Shown: positions 25,647 to 36,111, counted from the first letter of the stretch. The stretch is DNA of 64,000 nt from Firmicutes bacterium HGW-Firmicutes-9 (GCA_002841395.1 PGZM01000001.1:1-64000); one strand, 5' to 3'. Numbers and translations are program-made. Notes: generated by a model from the letters alone, not told the origin.

Positions 25647-26987
25647 ATGAATCGAGTGATCCATAAAGTACAACCAACGATTCGGGCAATTCCGCAACGA
25701 AAGCGTGTTGCTGCTTATGCTCGTGTGTCAAACGACAAGGAGTCTATGGTGGAATCCCTAGCGGCGCAGGTCAGTCACTACAGCGCGCACATCCAGCGGA
25801 ATCCACAATGGATCTACGTGGGTGTATATGCGGATGAAGGACTTACGGGGACGAAGGACGCGCGCCCAGAGTTTCAGCGGTTGATTGCCGATTGCTATGC
25901 GGGGAAGATCGACATGGTGATCACAAAATCTCTCAGCAGGTTTTCGAGAAACACGCTGGATACACTCAATATCCTGCGCGAACTGAAGCAAAGAGGCGTG
26001 GACGTATTCTTCGAACGGGAGAACATCCATAGTAATTCAGGGGATGGCGAGCTGATGCTCTCTATCCTCTCTTCTTTTGCGCAGGAAGAGAGCCGCTCCA
26101 TTTCTGAAAACTGCAAATGGCGGATACGGGAGAAGATGAAGCAAGGCGAACTGGTTGGGCTTCGCGATATGTACGGCTATGTGATTGACCGGAATATCGT
26201 ATCAATCGAACCCCAGCAGGCTCAGATCGTACTGCAGATCTTCGATTGGTATCTCAGCGGCGATTCCAGCGTCGTAATCGCGAAACGACTGAATGCGGCT
26301 GGGGAGCAAACGCTGAACCATGCCGCTTGGAGCGCGAAACATGTCCGCGAGATACTGACAAACGAGAAATACACAGGAAACGCGCTTTTGCAGAAGTCCT
26401 TCATAACCGATCATCTGAGTAAACGAAAGAAACGGAACCATGGGGAAGCACCGCAGTATTATGTGGAACAGTCCCATCCGGCGATTGTTGACATCGATAC
26501 ATTTCAAGCGGCACAGGAGATGCTTAAAATATCCAGCGAACGATATAAGCCCAGCAACCCAGTTAACGCGCGATATCCCTTCACCGGTAGGATTATCTGC
26601 GGTAATTGCGGAAAGAACTTCCAGCGGAAAACGACGAAGGAGCGCATAAGCTGGCAATGTGCGACCTATTTAGAGCACGGAAAGAGCGCATGCCCGGCAA
26701 AGCAGATACCGGAATCGGCGCTGCTGGATGCATCTGCGGAAGCACTTGGATTCGCATCGTTTGACGAGACTGATTTTCTCAAACGGGTTTTGCGAATTGA
26801 GGTATTGGGAGCCAACACGCTGCGATTTGTATTTACGGATGGAACCACTACCTTATCGGAATGGAAGGACCGTTCACGCTCGGAGAGCTGGACGGATGAA
26901 ATGAAACAAGCGGCCAAAGCAAGATCATTGGCAATCAGGGAGGCAATGTACAGTGGAAGCAGCACAGAAACGAGTAACGAAAATTGA
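25647..26987 (+). CDS. Large serine recombinase (first of tandem pair)
   Basis: A 446-residue site-specific recombinase. The resolvase catalytic domain has 'RVAAYARVSNDKES' (catalytic Ser) and 'VITKSLSRFSRNTLDTL'. The Recombinase domain is at about 180-290 ('IAKRLNAAGEQTL', 'ILTNEKYTGNALLQK') and the zinc beta ribbon at about 325-355 ('IICGNCGKNFQRK'). It lacks the long C-terminal coiled coil. The ATG at 25647 has GGAGC and TAGGA upstream; another ATG is at 25623. It probably integrates and excises the prophage together with the second recombinase. Confidence 0.92.
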   Translation: MNRVIHKVQPTIRAIPQRKRVAAYARVSNDKESMVESLAAQVSHYSAHIQRNPQWIYVGVYADEGLTGTKDARPEFQRLIADCYAGKIDMVITKSLSRFSRNTLDTLNILRELKQRGVDVFFERENIHSNSGDGELMLSILSSFAQEESRSISENCKWRIREKMKQGELVGLRDMYGYVIDRNIVSIEPQQAQIVLQIFDWYLSGDSSVVIAKRLNAAGEQTLNHAAWSAKHVREILTNEKYTGNALLQKSFITDHLSKRKKRNHGEAPQYYVEQSHPAIVDIDTFQAAQEMLKISSERYKPSNPVNARYPFTGRIICGNCGKNFQRKTTKERISWQCATYLEHGKSACPAKQIPESALLDASAEALGFASFDETDFLKRVLRIEVLGANTLRFVFTDGTTTLSEWKDRSRSESWTDEMKQAAKARSLAIREAMYSGSSTETSNEN

Positions 26988-28521
26988 ACGATCAGCAGTC
27001 GCGTTCGGTGAAAACCAGATTCGACCGCTTACGAAACGGCGCGTTGCAGCATATGCGCGGGTATCAACCGACAGCGATGAGCAATTCACGAGCTTCGAGG
27101 CGCAGGTTGATTATTATACCCGCCAGATTACCGCAAACCCGGACTGGACGATGGTCGAAGTCTATACGGACGAGGGTATCAGCGGGACGAACACGAAGAA
27201 ACGGGAAGGCTTCAACCGTATGATCGCGGATGCACTCGCTGGAAAGATCAATTTGATCATAACGAAAAGCATCTCCCGATTCGCCAGAAACACAGTTGAT
27301 ACACTGACAGCGGTTCGCCAGCTCAAGGAGAAGGGCGTAGAAGTGTACTTCGAAAAGGAGAACATCTATACCATGGACTCCAAAGGCGAGCTTCTGATTA
27401 CGATCATGAGCTCGTTGGCGCAAGAGGAGAGTCGGTCGATCAGCGAGAACGTCGCTTGGGGCAAGCGCGCAAAGTGTGAGGAGGGGAAAGTCTATCTTCC
27501 CTACAAGCAATTTCTTGGATATGAAAAAGGCCCTGACGGGCAGCCGCAAATTGTCGAAGAGCAGGCAGATACGGTTCGGTTGATTTACAAACTATTCCTA
27601 GATGGGCTTATGCCATCTGGTATCGCAAAGCGGCTGGAAGCTATGGGGATCTTTTCTCCTGCGGGGAAATCGCGCTGGCAACCGGGTACGGTTGAGAGCA
27701 TTCTCACGAATGAAAAGTACAAGGGAGACGCACTGCTGCAGAAAACATTCTGCGTAGACTTCCTGACCAAGAAGATGAAACGAAACGAAGGGGAGTTGCC
27801 GCAATACTATGTGGAACAGAGCCACCCCGCGATCATTACTACGGAGGTGTTTGACGAGGTACAACAGGAACTCAAACGCCGCCGTGAAGCTCGATACGTT
27901 GGCAGGAGCGGGTGCTTTTCCAGCAAGATTATCTGCGGGGAATGCGGCAGCTATTACGGCAGGAAGGTGTGGCATAGTAACGATAAATACCGCACCGTGA
28001 TCTGGCGATGTCAGCACAAATACAACAACGGCGAGCCATGCAAAACGTCGCACGTGACCGAAGATCAGATCAAGGCGGCGTTTGTGGCTGAGATGAATCG
28101 GGTGATTGCGAGTAAGGAACAGGTGCTGGCTGACATCGGGATGTTGATTGCGACGCTAACCGACACTCGTGAGATGGAAGAAAAGGAATCCGCTGCGCGG
28201 AAGGAACTGGAAGCAGTGTCCGCGTCGATGCGCAAGCTAGTTGATGCCTACGCGCATGCGATGATCGAGCAGAGAGAGTATGATGACCGATATGCGGGGC
28301 TTCTGGCTCAAAGCCAGGTGCTTGAGGAGCAAATTGTACGGATCGGAGAGCAATGCGAGCAACGACGAGCAAGAAAGCACGAGCTGGATGCATTTTATAA
28401 AGTGCTCAAGTCGACAGGGCCAATATTAGAATTCGATGAGGAGCTGTGGAATGTGGCTGTGGAGTCGGTATTAGTGCATGAAGACGGCAAATTGCAGATT
28501 AAGCAACGCATAAGAATTTGA
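26953..28521 (+). CDS. Large serine recombinase (second of tandem pair)
   Basis: A 522-residue recombinase starting at a GTG that overlaps the first recombinase by 35 bases. Catalytic domain 'RVAAYARVSTDSDE' and 'IITKSISRFARNTVDTLTAV'; Recombinase domain with 'AKRLEAMGIFSPAGKS' and 'ILTNEKYKGDALLQK'. A zinc ribbon ('KIICGECGSYYGRKV') is followed by a C-terminal coiled coil (about 400-480), absent from the first protein, that in other large serine integrases controls direction. Both proteins keep the catalytic residues and may act together or as integrase and excision partner. Confidence 0.93.
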   Translation: MEAAQKRVTKIERSAVAFGENQIRPLTKRRVAAYARVSTDSDEQFTSFEAQVDYYTRQITANPDWTMVEVYTDEGISGTNTKKREGFNRMIADALAGKINLIITKSISRFARNTVDTLTAVRQLKEKGVEVYFEKENIYTMDSKGELLITIMSSLAQEESRSISENVAWGKRAKCEEGKVYLPYKQFLGYEKGPDGQPQIVEEQADTVRLIYKLFLDGLMPSGIAKRLEAMGIFSPAGKSRWQPGTVESILTNEKYKGDALLQKTFCVDFLTKKMKRNEGELPQYYVEQSHPAIITTEVFDEVQQELKRRREARYVGRSGCFSSKIICGECGSYYGRKVWHSNDKYRTVIWRCQHKYNNGEPCKTSHVTEDQIKAAFVAEMNRVIASKEQVLADIGMLIATLTDTREMEEKESAARKELEAVSASMRKLVDAYAHAMIEQREYDDRYAGLLAQSQVLEEQIVRIGEQCEQRRARKHELDAFYKVLKSTGPILEFDEELWNVAVESVLVHEDGKLQIKQRIRI

Positions 28522-28573
28522 AGTACCCGGAGACTGGATTATAAGCATTTTGTGATAATAATTGGCTTAAAGC

Positions 28574-29884
28574 TTATGAATCTGATCCATCGCTAGCAGG
28601 AACATCTTTGCTCAACGCAGCGAATCTTGCTTCCATTGTTGGATTACCACTTGTCAACCTTCTTATTGATACATCTTGAGCCTTTTCATTAGCGAGTCGA
28701 AGATTTCGATCTGTTCCTAATAATGCTTCTCTAGTCTTCTGTAGGTGGTCTATTGACTTATCAATTTCTTCAATAGCCGATTGGAATCGCTTTGAGGCAA
28801 GGTCGTAATTCTTACCGAAAGCAGTCTTAAATCTATCAAGCTCAGCTTCAAAATTGGAGATATCAATGTTTTGTGCCTTAACAAGCGCTAATTCTGATCT
28901 GTACTTTAGCGAATTCAGAGCTGCGTTGCGCAACAATGTTATCATTGGGATAAAGAACTGAGGTCGGAGAACATACATTTTCGGATAACGATAAGAAACA
29001 TCGACAATACCACCGTTATATAGTTCGCTATTTGGCTCAAGTAAAGAGACGAGGATGGCATACTCACACGCCTTTTCGTTGCGATCCTTATCTAGTTCCT
29101 TGAAGAAGTCTTCATTCTTTTTCTTTGTAGCAGTCTCATCGCTCTCATTCTTCATTTCAAACATTATTGAAATGAACTCGGTGCCTGAATTATCTGCTTC
29201 GCGGAATATATAATCCCCTTTGCTTCCAGTCTTTGCATCGGTGTCTTTCTCAAAGTAAGCCATGGGAAAAGCCGCAGAGCGGATCCGTGCAAATTCTGTT
29301 TCACAATGTTGCTCAAGCGTTTCGCCAACCATTTTTGTCGACAATTTTAGTTTCATGTCTTTCAGACGCTCAATCGCATCATCACGATCTTTTATTTGAA
29401 TTTCGTATTTCTCTTTCAACGATGATTCTAATAGTTTCTGCTCAGTTTCTTTCATTTCAAGATCGCGTTTTAGATCATCTCGTTCTTTCTCGACAGCTCC
29501 GAGAGCATCTCTAAGCGCTAATTTCTTTGAAATATCAGCGGCTTTTAATTCTTCCTTTAAATGAGTTATTTCTACATCTTTCTTCGATACTTCGTCGATT
29601 AGTTTCCCAGCAGCAGTAGCTTTTATGAGCTCTGCATTAGTACTTATTTCGGATTTTAGGCGTCCTATTTCGGCATCCCTTTTTGCTACTTCTTTCTCCA
29701 TTTGACTCGAAAGTTTAGCTTCTGCGAGTTCAATAGCGGTTTTCTTATCTTGATCAAAAAGTGCTGAGCGTTCCTTGACCGCCTTTTCAAAAGCTTCATC
29801 TCGAACCTGATTAAGTATACTGGCATAATCAGCTTCGTCAATATTGAATATTTTTCCGCAATTGGGGCACTTTATATCTGACAT
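28574..29884 (-). CDS. DUF2130 protein, predicted nuclease-like
   Basis: A 436-residue protein. It starts with a zinc-binding '[12 protein letters not shown]', followed by a long coiled coil (about 30-200). The conserved DUF2130 domain then follows, with '[13 protein letters not shown]' and '[13 protein letters not shown]'; the spaced D...ExK is the pattern of a PD-(D/E)xK nuclease fold. Members often lie near restriction-modification genes. Here it is the last gene of a minus-strand defence block and converges on the recombinase operon. Base composition is clearly more AT-rich than the phage genes. The function is inferred. Confidence 0.8.
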   Translation of the reverse strand: MSDIKCPNCGKIFNIDEADYASILNQVRDEAFEKAVKERSALFDQDKKTAIELAEAKLSSQMEKEVAKRDAEIGRLKSEISTNAELIKATAAGKLIDEVSKKDVEITHLKEELKAADISKKLALRDALGAVEKERDDLKRDLEMKETEQKLLESSLKEKYEIQIKDRDDAIERLKDMKLKLSTKMVGETLEQHCETEFARIRSAAFPMAYFEKDTDAKTGSKGDYIFREADNSGTEFISIMFEMKNESDETATKKKNEDFFKELDKDRNEKACEYAILVSLLEPNSELYNGGIVDVSYRYPKMYVLRPQFFIPMITLLRNAALNSLKYRSELALVKAQNIDISNFEAELDRFKTAFGKNYDLASKRFQSAIEEIDKSIDHLQKTREALLGTDRNLRLANEKAQDVSIRRLTSGNPTMEARFAALSKDVPASDGSDS

Positions 29885-30013
29885 GTTGCACCTCCGTTAT
29901 CTTCAAGCAAAGTCTGCTTCAGAAATCATTAGTTGTTTTTCTTAATAATGCTGCTCCTAAAACCATACGCCTGTAATGCCATGGAACAATATCAGATCTT
30001 CAGGATCATCAAA

Positions 30014-31543
30014 CTAGATATGCTTTAAGCTTATGAAAGTGCGCATGTCGTTAATTGATTGTTCAAGTTGTTGGGGAGTGTAATGCACGTTTCGATGATT
30101 CTCGGGATGATGAATCTGATGACGTATATATTCACTAAGTGTCTTTTGTTCAGGTGTACAAGTACCATTTTGCTCTCTAATATACGTCATCAGAGGTTTT
30201 CCGTTTTTGTATTCAGCTAACCAGCCTTGCTCTTCGATATGACCATAAAGTTCATTGTGATATTCTTCGCTGATTTCAGAAAATGCTGCAAAATTAATCT
30301 CGTTCAATGATGGATATGGCAATTCGTTAGGTTGAACAGCAATTACGTTCTTTTCATCGTTAATTATTGATATTAACCTAAGGTTGTCAAAATCTAATTC
30401 CTTTACTACGACTGGACTATGAGTTGTAATAAGAATTTGTGTATTCTGCAATTCCGAAAGTGTTTTGAATGCTCGAACTAATAATCTTTGGTTAGCAACG
30501 TGCTGAGATGTTTCTGGTTCTTCAATCGCGTATATTATACTTGCGTTCTCTCTTTCCAGCAGTTTACGTTCTGCTTCTGCTCTAAAGAAATTGAATAAAA
30601 TCATTCTCTTAACACCACTGCCACGCTTATTTATTGGAATATTCTCGTCACCAGCTATAGATACATTTTTAAACACATCCGCCCATTTTAAACTTGCTGA
30701 TGGTGGGAATGAAGGGGTAAGAGTATTTGCTAGTTCGGGGTTCAACTCTCGTATTTTATCGAGCGTTCTTAAGGATACTTCGCGCAACTTTGCGTCGACA
30801 CTTTGAGCTACTCTTTCTAGCAATTCTGAAATATCATTCTCATTTAGAATGCTTTTTACAGCTTCCTTAAGAGGATCTTGAACTTCACTGTCACCATCGC
30901 AGTTTTTTCGATCGGCCTGGAATAGGGAGTATATTGGAAGATATGTTTGAAGCTTTTCCCAGATTGATTTTGCATCATTTTTCGATACATCGATATCGGT
31001 GATATTTAGTTGCAACTCTGCTCTGTGATGATTTCGAATAGCTTCCCTCATCACAGCGTTCCTTGTTCGATCATTGCATTCAATTTCTTGATCATCCAAT
31101 ATTCGTTTTAACTCAGTATCCTTTTTACTCAACAAATCTGAACAATGTTGATTCACGGGATGATTCGCGCGAATGAAGATTTTTGTATTTCCTGCATTCG
31201 GGTATCTCTTAACAATTTCAAGCTGACCAATTCCGTTTAGTAAGTACTCCGCTTGAAGCGTAGTTTCATTTGTGGCGTCAATTACTACTCTATCAGGAAG
31301 ATCTTCGAAACAGATAGAAATTGATATTTCATTATCTCCTTCGGCAGCTGCAACAATATTTATGTCCGGCTTGTCAATTTTCACAACCCCTTTGCTGTCA
31401 TTAAAAAACACATCAAGAGCTTCAAGGATCGTTGACTTCCCAATGTCATTTTTACCAACGAATGCAGTTAGCTTTCCGAATTCGATTGACACATCCCCAT
31501 GGTAACTTCTGAAGTTATGCAGAACCATCGACTTCATTAACAT
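30014..31543 (-). CDS. AAA-family ATPase, OLD/RecF-like, defence-associated
   Basis: A 509-residue ATPase: 'VLHNFRSYHGDVSIEFGKLT' and Walker A 'FVGKNDIGKSTILEAL' at the N end, a variable helical insert, then ABC-like signature region 'INKRGSGVKRMILFNFF', Walker B 'IIYAIEEPETSQH' and 'ITTHSPVVVKEL'. The C-terminal 40 residues hold R-x4-H ('YIRHQIHHPENHRN'), which resembles the HEPN nuclease motif; no Toprim domain is seen. ATP start after AAGGAGAAACAGC. It lies between res and the DUF2130 gene, with gaps of about 75 and 130 bases. It is likely an accessory antiphage factor; the partner and target are unknown. Confidence 0.8.
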   Translation of the reverse strand: MLMKSMVLHNFRSYHGDVSIEFGKLTAFVGKNDIGKSTILEALDVFFNDSKGVVKIDKPDINIVAAAEGDNEISISICFEDLPDRVVIDATNETTLQAEYLLNGIGQLEIVKRYPNAGNTKIFIRANHPVNQHCSDLLSKKDTELKRILDDQEIECNDRTRNAVMREAIRNHHRAELQLNITDIDVSKNDAKSIWEKLQTYLPIYSLFQADRKNCDGDSEVQDPLKEAVKSILNENDISELLERVAQSVDAKLREVSLRTLDKIRELNPELANTLTPSFPPSASLKWADVFKNVSIAGDENIPINKRGSGVKRMILFNFFRAEAERKLLERENASIIYAIEEPETSQHVANQRLLVRAFKTLSELQNTQILITTHSPVVVKELDFDNLRLISIINDEKNVIAVQPNELPYPSLNEINFAAFSEISEEYHNELYGHIEEQGWLAEYKNGKPLMTYIREQNGTCTPEQKTLSEYIRHQIHHPENHRNVHYTPQQLEQSINDMRTFISLKHI

Positions 31544-31618
31544 GCTGTTTCTCCTTAAAATCTAAGATGCGAAAAAGCTGAGTAATTGCAAAGGTTTGTG
31601 CCAAAATAGTCTAGTTGA

Positions 31619-34207
31619 TTATAACGCCTTAACTATTTCAATAAACTTCTCCACCTGAAATGCTCCGTCGACAGCCAAATCTTTATTTTTAAAGACCATA
31701 TAATAGCGATAATTTGTGCCAGCTTTATGTTCCCAGGCTCTGCCGAGAGCGACTTTTTGCCGCGACTCGGAATTCTCCAGATGATCGCCCTTTGGCTCAA
31801 CCAAGATGATCGTTCCACGTTTCGTCAGCACGATAAAGTCCGGGTACATATTGATGAACCCATTGATATAGAATCCGTTACGGGAAATATTCCGGTGCCA
31901 CCATTTGACATTATCCAATGCAGCTAATCTGCGCGCGACTTCATATTCGAAATCATTCATATCCTCTTCTTCGGAATAGAGCGATTTCGGTAAAATCCCA
32001 GTATGCCTCACGGGTGTGATTGCGGCCTTTAGCGCATACGATGGACGGCAAAGGATTTTTCCTTGTTCGATCCAAAGATTGAACGTATCTTCGCTATGTT
32101 TAAGGATAAGCGATTGTACTTTTTGCTCAAAACGCTTCACATAGGGATATGGAGATTGTTCAAGATCGCTGAGTTGGTCCGCAGAGAACCCATCGACGAC
32201 GAGTTTGATATAATCCTTGAGCTCCTTATCATTGATCGCGTCGTTTTTCGAGAGCTGCTTGTAAATGATACTCATACCATGCTGCAAACGGCTTTCCGGT
32301 GGGAGAGAATTAAACCACTCTTTGATATAAACACTATCTCGATTAGAGAGATCAAACACACGCGGTTTTGCATCCGCAGTTTCGGTGATATCAACCTTAG
32401 CAATTTCAGCATCCAGGGTCACGAAATCAATTTTTGTATCTTTTCCACGCAGTGAAAAGCCCTTTGTTAAACGGTTTTCATCCAGCAGAGCATACTCGAT
32501 TTCAGAAAACAGGCTCGCAGGAGCATCAACAAAAAACTGAGGAATTCGTAAGCCTCTCGCTTCTTCTTCAAACTGCGGTTCCATACGAAATACATTCATT
32601 TTGCCAGATACCTCCATCGGTCCGAACTGGAAGTCCTCATCCATATGTGTGATCGCTTCTTCATATTGACCTGCCTGCTCAAGCGCGGGCGCAAATAGAC
32701 TCTCTGCCTGCTTCACTGTTTCCGGCTGATTTTCCAGATATGCGCGGATGCGAGCCGTGTCGATTTCCGGAAGGTCATCTTCCTGCTCTGGCTCCTTTAG
32801 CTGCAATTGCTCCGACGCAGGTGCTTCTATGATCGTTTCCGTCAAGTCCTCGGCGTGATAGTCTCGGCTACTGAATCCCGCACGGTTCAACGCGGCGATA
32901 ACATGCGTGAGTGTATCGCGAAAATCATTTGAAGAAGTCAAAACATAGGAGATATTGAGCATGTCGGTTTCATTCTTTGCCGTATAGGGCAAGCGGAGAA
33001 TACGCCCCAGTATCTGCTCAACATCTACCGCGGAAGAACGATTTGCAATCGTCGCCAATACGTAAGCGAATGGGCAGTCCCAGCCTTCCTTCAATGCGTT
33101 GACTGTGATGATATAGCGGATAGGGCAAGTTTCCGAAAGAAGATCCACATTTTTGAGTTCGTTGATCTCGGCTGTTTTGATGGCGATCCAATCCTCCGGT
33201 ATTCCCATCTCTACCAGCGCATGGCGCAGTTTGGTGAAGGTCGTATTTTCGTCCTTGCCGCGTGGTTGTGCCTGCAGCAACACAATCGGCCGAATATATC
33301 GGCCTGTTGTTGCCTGGTCAATCTTTGCTTTCGCTTCAAGATTGTTGCGGATGGTGATTGCATCGAGAAACACATCCGAATGCGTTTTTCGGTTATAAAC
33401 AATGACTGGCAATTTAACCATGTTTTCGCGTTTAAGTTGCAAGGCATCTACATAGGAAATCACATTGCTATTCGATTTCGGCGTTGCAGTCAGATCTAAA
33501 ATGAAACTCGGATTGAAGTTTTTCAACATTTCCAAACTAAGATCGGATGTAGCATGATGGCTTTCGTCCACGATCACGATAGGTTCTAACGAACGGATGG
33601 CTTGAATCAGCGCGGTATCATCTGCATCTTCCAGTTTGTGCTCCGGTTTGGCATAGCGCGCAAACGGCGCGAGATTTCCGTTCTCCTGATAAGCTTTGCG
33701 CCCTTCCTTTTTGCTAATTCGGAAAGAATCATAGCTCAGCACGAAGATAGACAACCGTTCCCGAACCGTTGTCGGGCTGAAGTCTTGTCCGTTTAGTAGC
33801 TGCTGTTTTCCATACACTTCCACGCGATTGCCAAAATCTGAATTGATGCGTTGACGATAGGGGTGATCCGCATTAGTCAGCGCCTTATAAGTTTGCTCCA
33901 GAATGGAATCCGACGGAACAAGCCAAACGACAGCCTTCGCTTTCGTATACGGCAGCGCATCAAAAATCGGCTTAATGGAGTTGCATGCGATGAAGGTCTT
34001 GCCGCCTCCGGTCGGAACTTTGAAGCATACATCGGGCACACCCGGAATCTCCGTTCGATACGGCGAGAGCCCAGAAAGTCCGATCGGTACATTCTTTTCG
34101 TTCCAGAAGGCTTCGTATGCCTTGGGGATATTCTGCTTCTCCGAAAGGAGCGCAAGGAATCGCGTCAAATCGGCGATGACATCCTTTTGAAAGCGCTTGA
34201 GTTCCAT
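31619..34207 (-). CDS. res: Type III restriction endonuclease subunit (Res)
   Basis: An 862-residue SF2 helicase-nuclease. Motif I is 'KVPTGGGKTFIACN' near residue 65 and motif II 'PIVIVDESHHATSD' near 215; 'ILDLTATPKSNS' is motif III and 'ILGRILRLPYTAKNETD' motif VI. The C-terminal PD-(D/E)xK nuclease shows 'NMYPDFIVLTKRGTIIL' and 'VEPKGDHLENSES'. Such subunits work only with Mod, translocate or slide from an unmethylated site and cut 25-27 bases away. It is a little shorter than EcoP15I Res but all motifs are present. The mod gene is 11 bases upstream. Confidence 0.95.
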   Translation of the reverse strand: MELKRFQKDVIADLTRFLALLSEKQNIPKAYEAFWNEKNVPIGLSGLSPYRTEIPGVPDVCFKVPTGGGKTFIACNSIKPIFDALPYTKAKAVVWLVPSDSILEQTYKALTNADHPYRQRINSDFGNRVEVYGKQQLLNGQDFSPTTVRERLSIFVLSYDSFRISKKEGRKAYQENGNLAPFARYAKPEHKLEDADDTALIQAIRSLEPIVIVDESHHATSDLSLEMLKNFNPSFILDLTATPKSNSNVISYVDALQLKRENMVKLPVIVYNRKTHSDVFLDAITIRNNLEAKAKIDQATTGRYIRPIVLLQAQPRGKDENTTFTKLRHALVEMGIPEDWIAIKTAEINELKNVDLLSETCPIRYIITVNALKEGWDCPFAYVLATIANRSSAVDVEQILGRILRLPYTAKNETDMLNISYVLTSSNDFRDTLTHVIAALNRAGFSSRDYHAEDLTETIIEAPASEQLQLKEPEQEDDLPEIDTARIRAYLENQPETVKQAESLFAPALEQAGQYEEAITHMDEDFQFGPMEVSGKMNVFRMEPQFEEEARGLRIPQFFVDAPASLFSEIEYALLDENRLTKGFSLRGKDTKIDFVTLDAEIAKVDITETADAKPRVFDLSNRDSVYIKEWFNSLPPESRLQHGMSIIYKQLSKNDAINDKELKDYIKLVVDGFSADQLSDLEQSPYPYVKRFEQKVQSLILKHSEDTFNLWIEQGKILCRPSYALKAAITPVRHTGILPKSLYSEEEDMNDFEYEVARRLAALDNVKWWHRNISRNGFYINGFINMYPDFIVLTKRGTIILVEPKGDHLENSESRQKVALGRAWEHKAGTNYRYYMVFKNKDLAVDGAFQVEKFIEIVKAL

Positions 34208-34218
34208 GATCGATCTCC

Positions 34219-35976
34219 TTACAGCCGTGAAATATCGCGCGGAATCTTTTTGAAGACAATGTTGTATTTTCGCAAGTCGTCGGCGCTCAGCGCCAGTCGG
34301 TCCGCATAGATCAAGTAGCCGTCCGCGCGAGTGCGGATGGTCGCGAGGAACGAATCATCCAGTGTGGTCACGGTTTCCGGTTCATAGTAAAAATAGTACG
34401 CCGTCTGGTTATGCGTTCCGAGGAAGTAATCGTTTTCTTCCGGTGATTTCTCACCGATAGTCTTCTTCGTTTCCATAAAGTACACATACGCGCGAATCCG
34501 ATCCACGCCAACGGATTCGTTGAGGTTTCCGTCTGCAAGGAGCAGAACGTCGCCTAGCTCATAGAAGGAGAAATCGCCACCTGTACCTTCCACCGCGCTG
34601 TTACCCTCGCCATAGCCACGGATAACGCGTTTAACCCGCTCTGCAGTGATCGTTTCAGCATAATCCTCTGTTTCGACAAGGATGAATTTACGATTGCCGC
34701 CATCCTGTTTGTTCAGGTTCAGTACGGCGTGGGCGGTAGTGCCGGAGCCAGCAAAGGAGTCAAGAACTATTGAGTCGGCATTGGTAGCTAGATGTAAAAT
34801 ACGGTTAATTAATCTTGTTGGTTTTGGCGTTTCCAATGGGGCTATTCCGTTAAAAATGCTCTTCAGCTCTTTCTTGGCTTCATCAGTATGTCCAACATCT
34901 GCATACATCCATAGATTTGTTGATGTCTTGCCTGTTTCTGTTTTCTTGTGGTTCTTAAAACGGATCCCGCCTTTTCCATTTCCAGTGAAATAGTAAGCCG
35001 GCCAGTTGCCATGTTCATATCTTTGTTGAGCTTTTACTTGAGATTCACTTAAAGGAATCTTCAGCATGATCGCGCAAACACCAGCACGGACAGAAGTCTC
35101 ATCTAAGTTGCAAAGCGATGCTCGCTTTTGCTCATCATGAATGTCCCGAAGTTCATATTCTGCCCATTCGTTCATAACGGATAAGACTTGAGATTGCTCA
35201 TCCTTCCAATGTCTTCCCGCAGATGGGTAGATAAGCTTTCCTGTGATCGGATGTTGAATGGCGTATACCATTCCTTGATGATCAGCGGCTCCTGCAGCAG
35301 AAACATCCCCTGACTGCCAATCGACTGGATCGTTATCTGGACTACTGTGTCTTGCCTCCATTGCCTCGGTGCGTTCTAACTTTTGAGGCATCCATGTTGC
35401 TGTTTTCGAGTAGACCAGGACACTATCTGTTTCATACGGTATGCCTTTGGCGTCATTTCTTGGAGAATATGTTTTTTGCCAAATTATATTCGCTATAAAA
35501 CTCGATGACCCAAATATTTCATCGCAAATTAACTTCAAATTGTAAAGCTCATTATCATCAATGCTAATAAATATTGCCCCATCTTCCGTCAAAAACCATT
35601 TTAGTAATTGTAACCGAGGATACATCATGCACAGCCACTTATCATGGCGCGACAAATCCTCGCCCTCTCGACCAACCACATCCCCAAGCCACTTCTTCAT
35701 CTTCGGATCGTTGACGTTGTCGTTGTAAACCCATTTTTCATTTCCCGTATTGTACGGCGGATCAATATAGATGCACTTAATCTTACCTTCATACTGCGGC
35801 AACAACGCCTTCAGCGCAACAAGGTTATCCCCATGGATAATCATGTTCTCGCTTCCGTTGTCCGATTCCGTTTGCCCCTCGGCGCTATAACTATACTGAC
35901 GCTCCAGAACACGGTATGCAACGTCCTGATGATGGTTGATGACTTTTTCTTTTCCGATCCATTCAAGGGTGGGCAT
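34219..35976 (-). CDS. mod: Type III DNA-methyltransferase/specificity subunit (Mod)
   Basis: A 585-residue adenine N6-methyltransferase of the beta group. Motif IV 'IYIDPPYNTGNEKW' (DPPY) lies near residue 71 and motif I 'VLDSFAGSGTTAHAVL' near 410; the variable target-recognition region is between them. It methylates one strand of an asymmetric site and gives specificity to Res. RBS GGAGGATTTCTAC. It is the first gene of the minus-strand block mod-res-ATPase-DUF2130. No phase-variable repeat tract is seen in the gene. Confidence 0.95.
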   Translation of the reverse strand: MPTLEWIGKEKVINHHQDVAYRVLERQYSYSAEGQTESDNGSENMIIHGDNLVALKALLPQYEGKIKCIYIDPPYNTGNEKWVYNDNVNDPKMKKWLGDVVGREGEDLSRHDKWLCMMYPRLQLLKWFLTEDGAIFISIDDNELYNLKLICDEIFGSSSFIANIIWQKTYSPRNDAKGIPYETDSVLVYSKTATWMPQKLERTEAMEARHSSPDNDPVDWQSGDVSAAGAADHQGMVYAIQHPITGKLIYPSAGRHWKDEQSQVLSVMNEWAEYELRDIHDEQKRASLCNLDETSVRAGVCAIMLKIPLSESQVKAQQRYEHGNWPAYYFTGNGKGGIRFKNHKKTETGKTSTNLWMYADVGHTDEAKKELKSIFNGIAPLETPKPTRLINRILHLATNADSIVLDSFAGSGTTAHAVLNLNKQDGGNRKFILVETEDYAETITAERVKRVIRGYGEGNSAVEGTGGDFSFYELGDVLLLADGNLNESVGVDRIRAYVYFMETKKTIGEKSPEENDYFLGTHNQTAYYFYYEPETVTTLDDSFLATIRTRADGYLIYADRLALSADDLRKYNIVFKKIPRDISRL

Positions 35977-36111
35977 GTAGAAATCCTCCGAACCTGAGAA
36001 GTGACAATCGATGATTACAACTCAGTAAAGTATACCAATTTTTGCGCCCAAAGTATAGGAAAGAACATCATACAATTTTCAGCATTTTCGTTGAGTCTCA
36101 AGCGAGTCACG

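Noticed and set aside
35977-36060. Promoter for mod from paired AAAGTATA motifs
   Set aside because: Two TATACT-like boxes are present on the minus strand but no -35 at the right distance, so the promoter is not listed.
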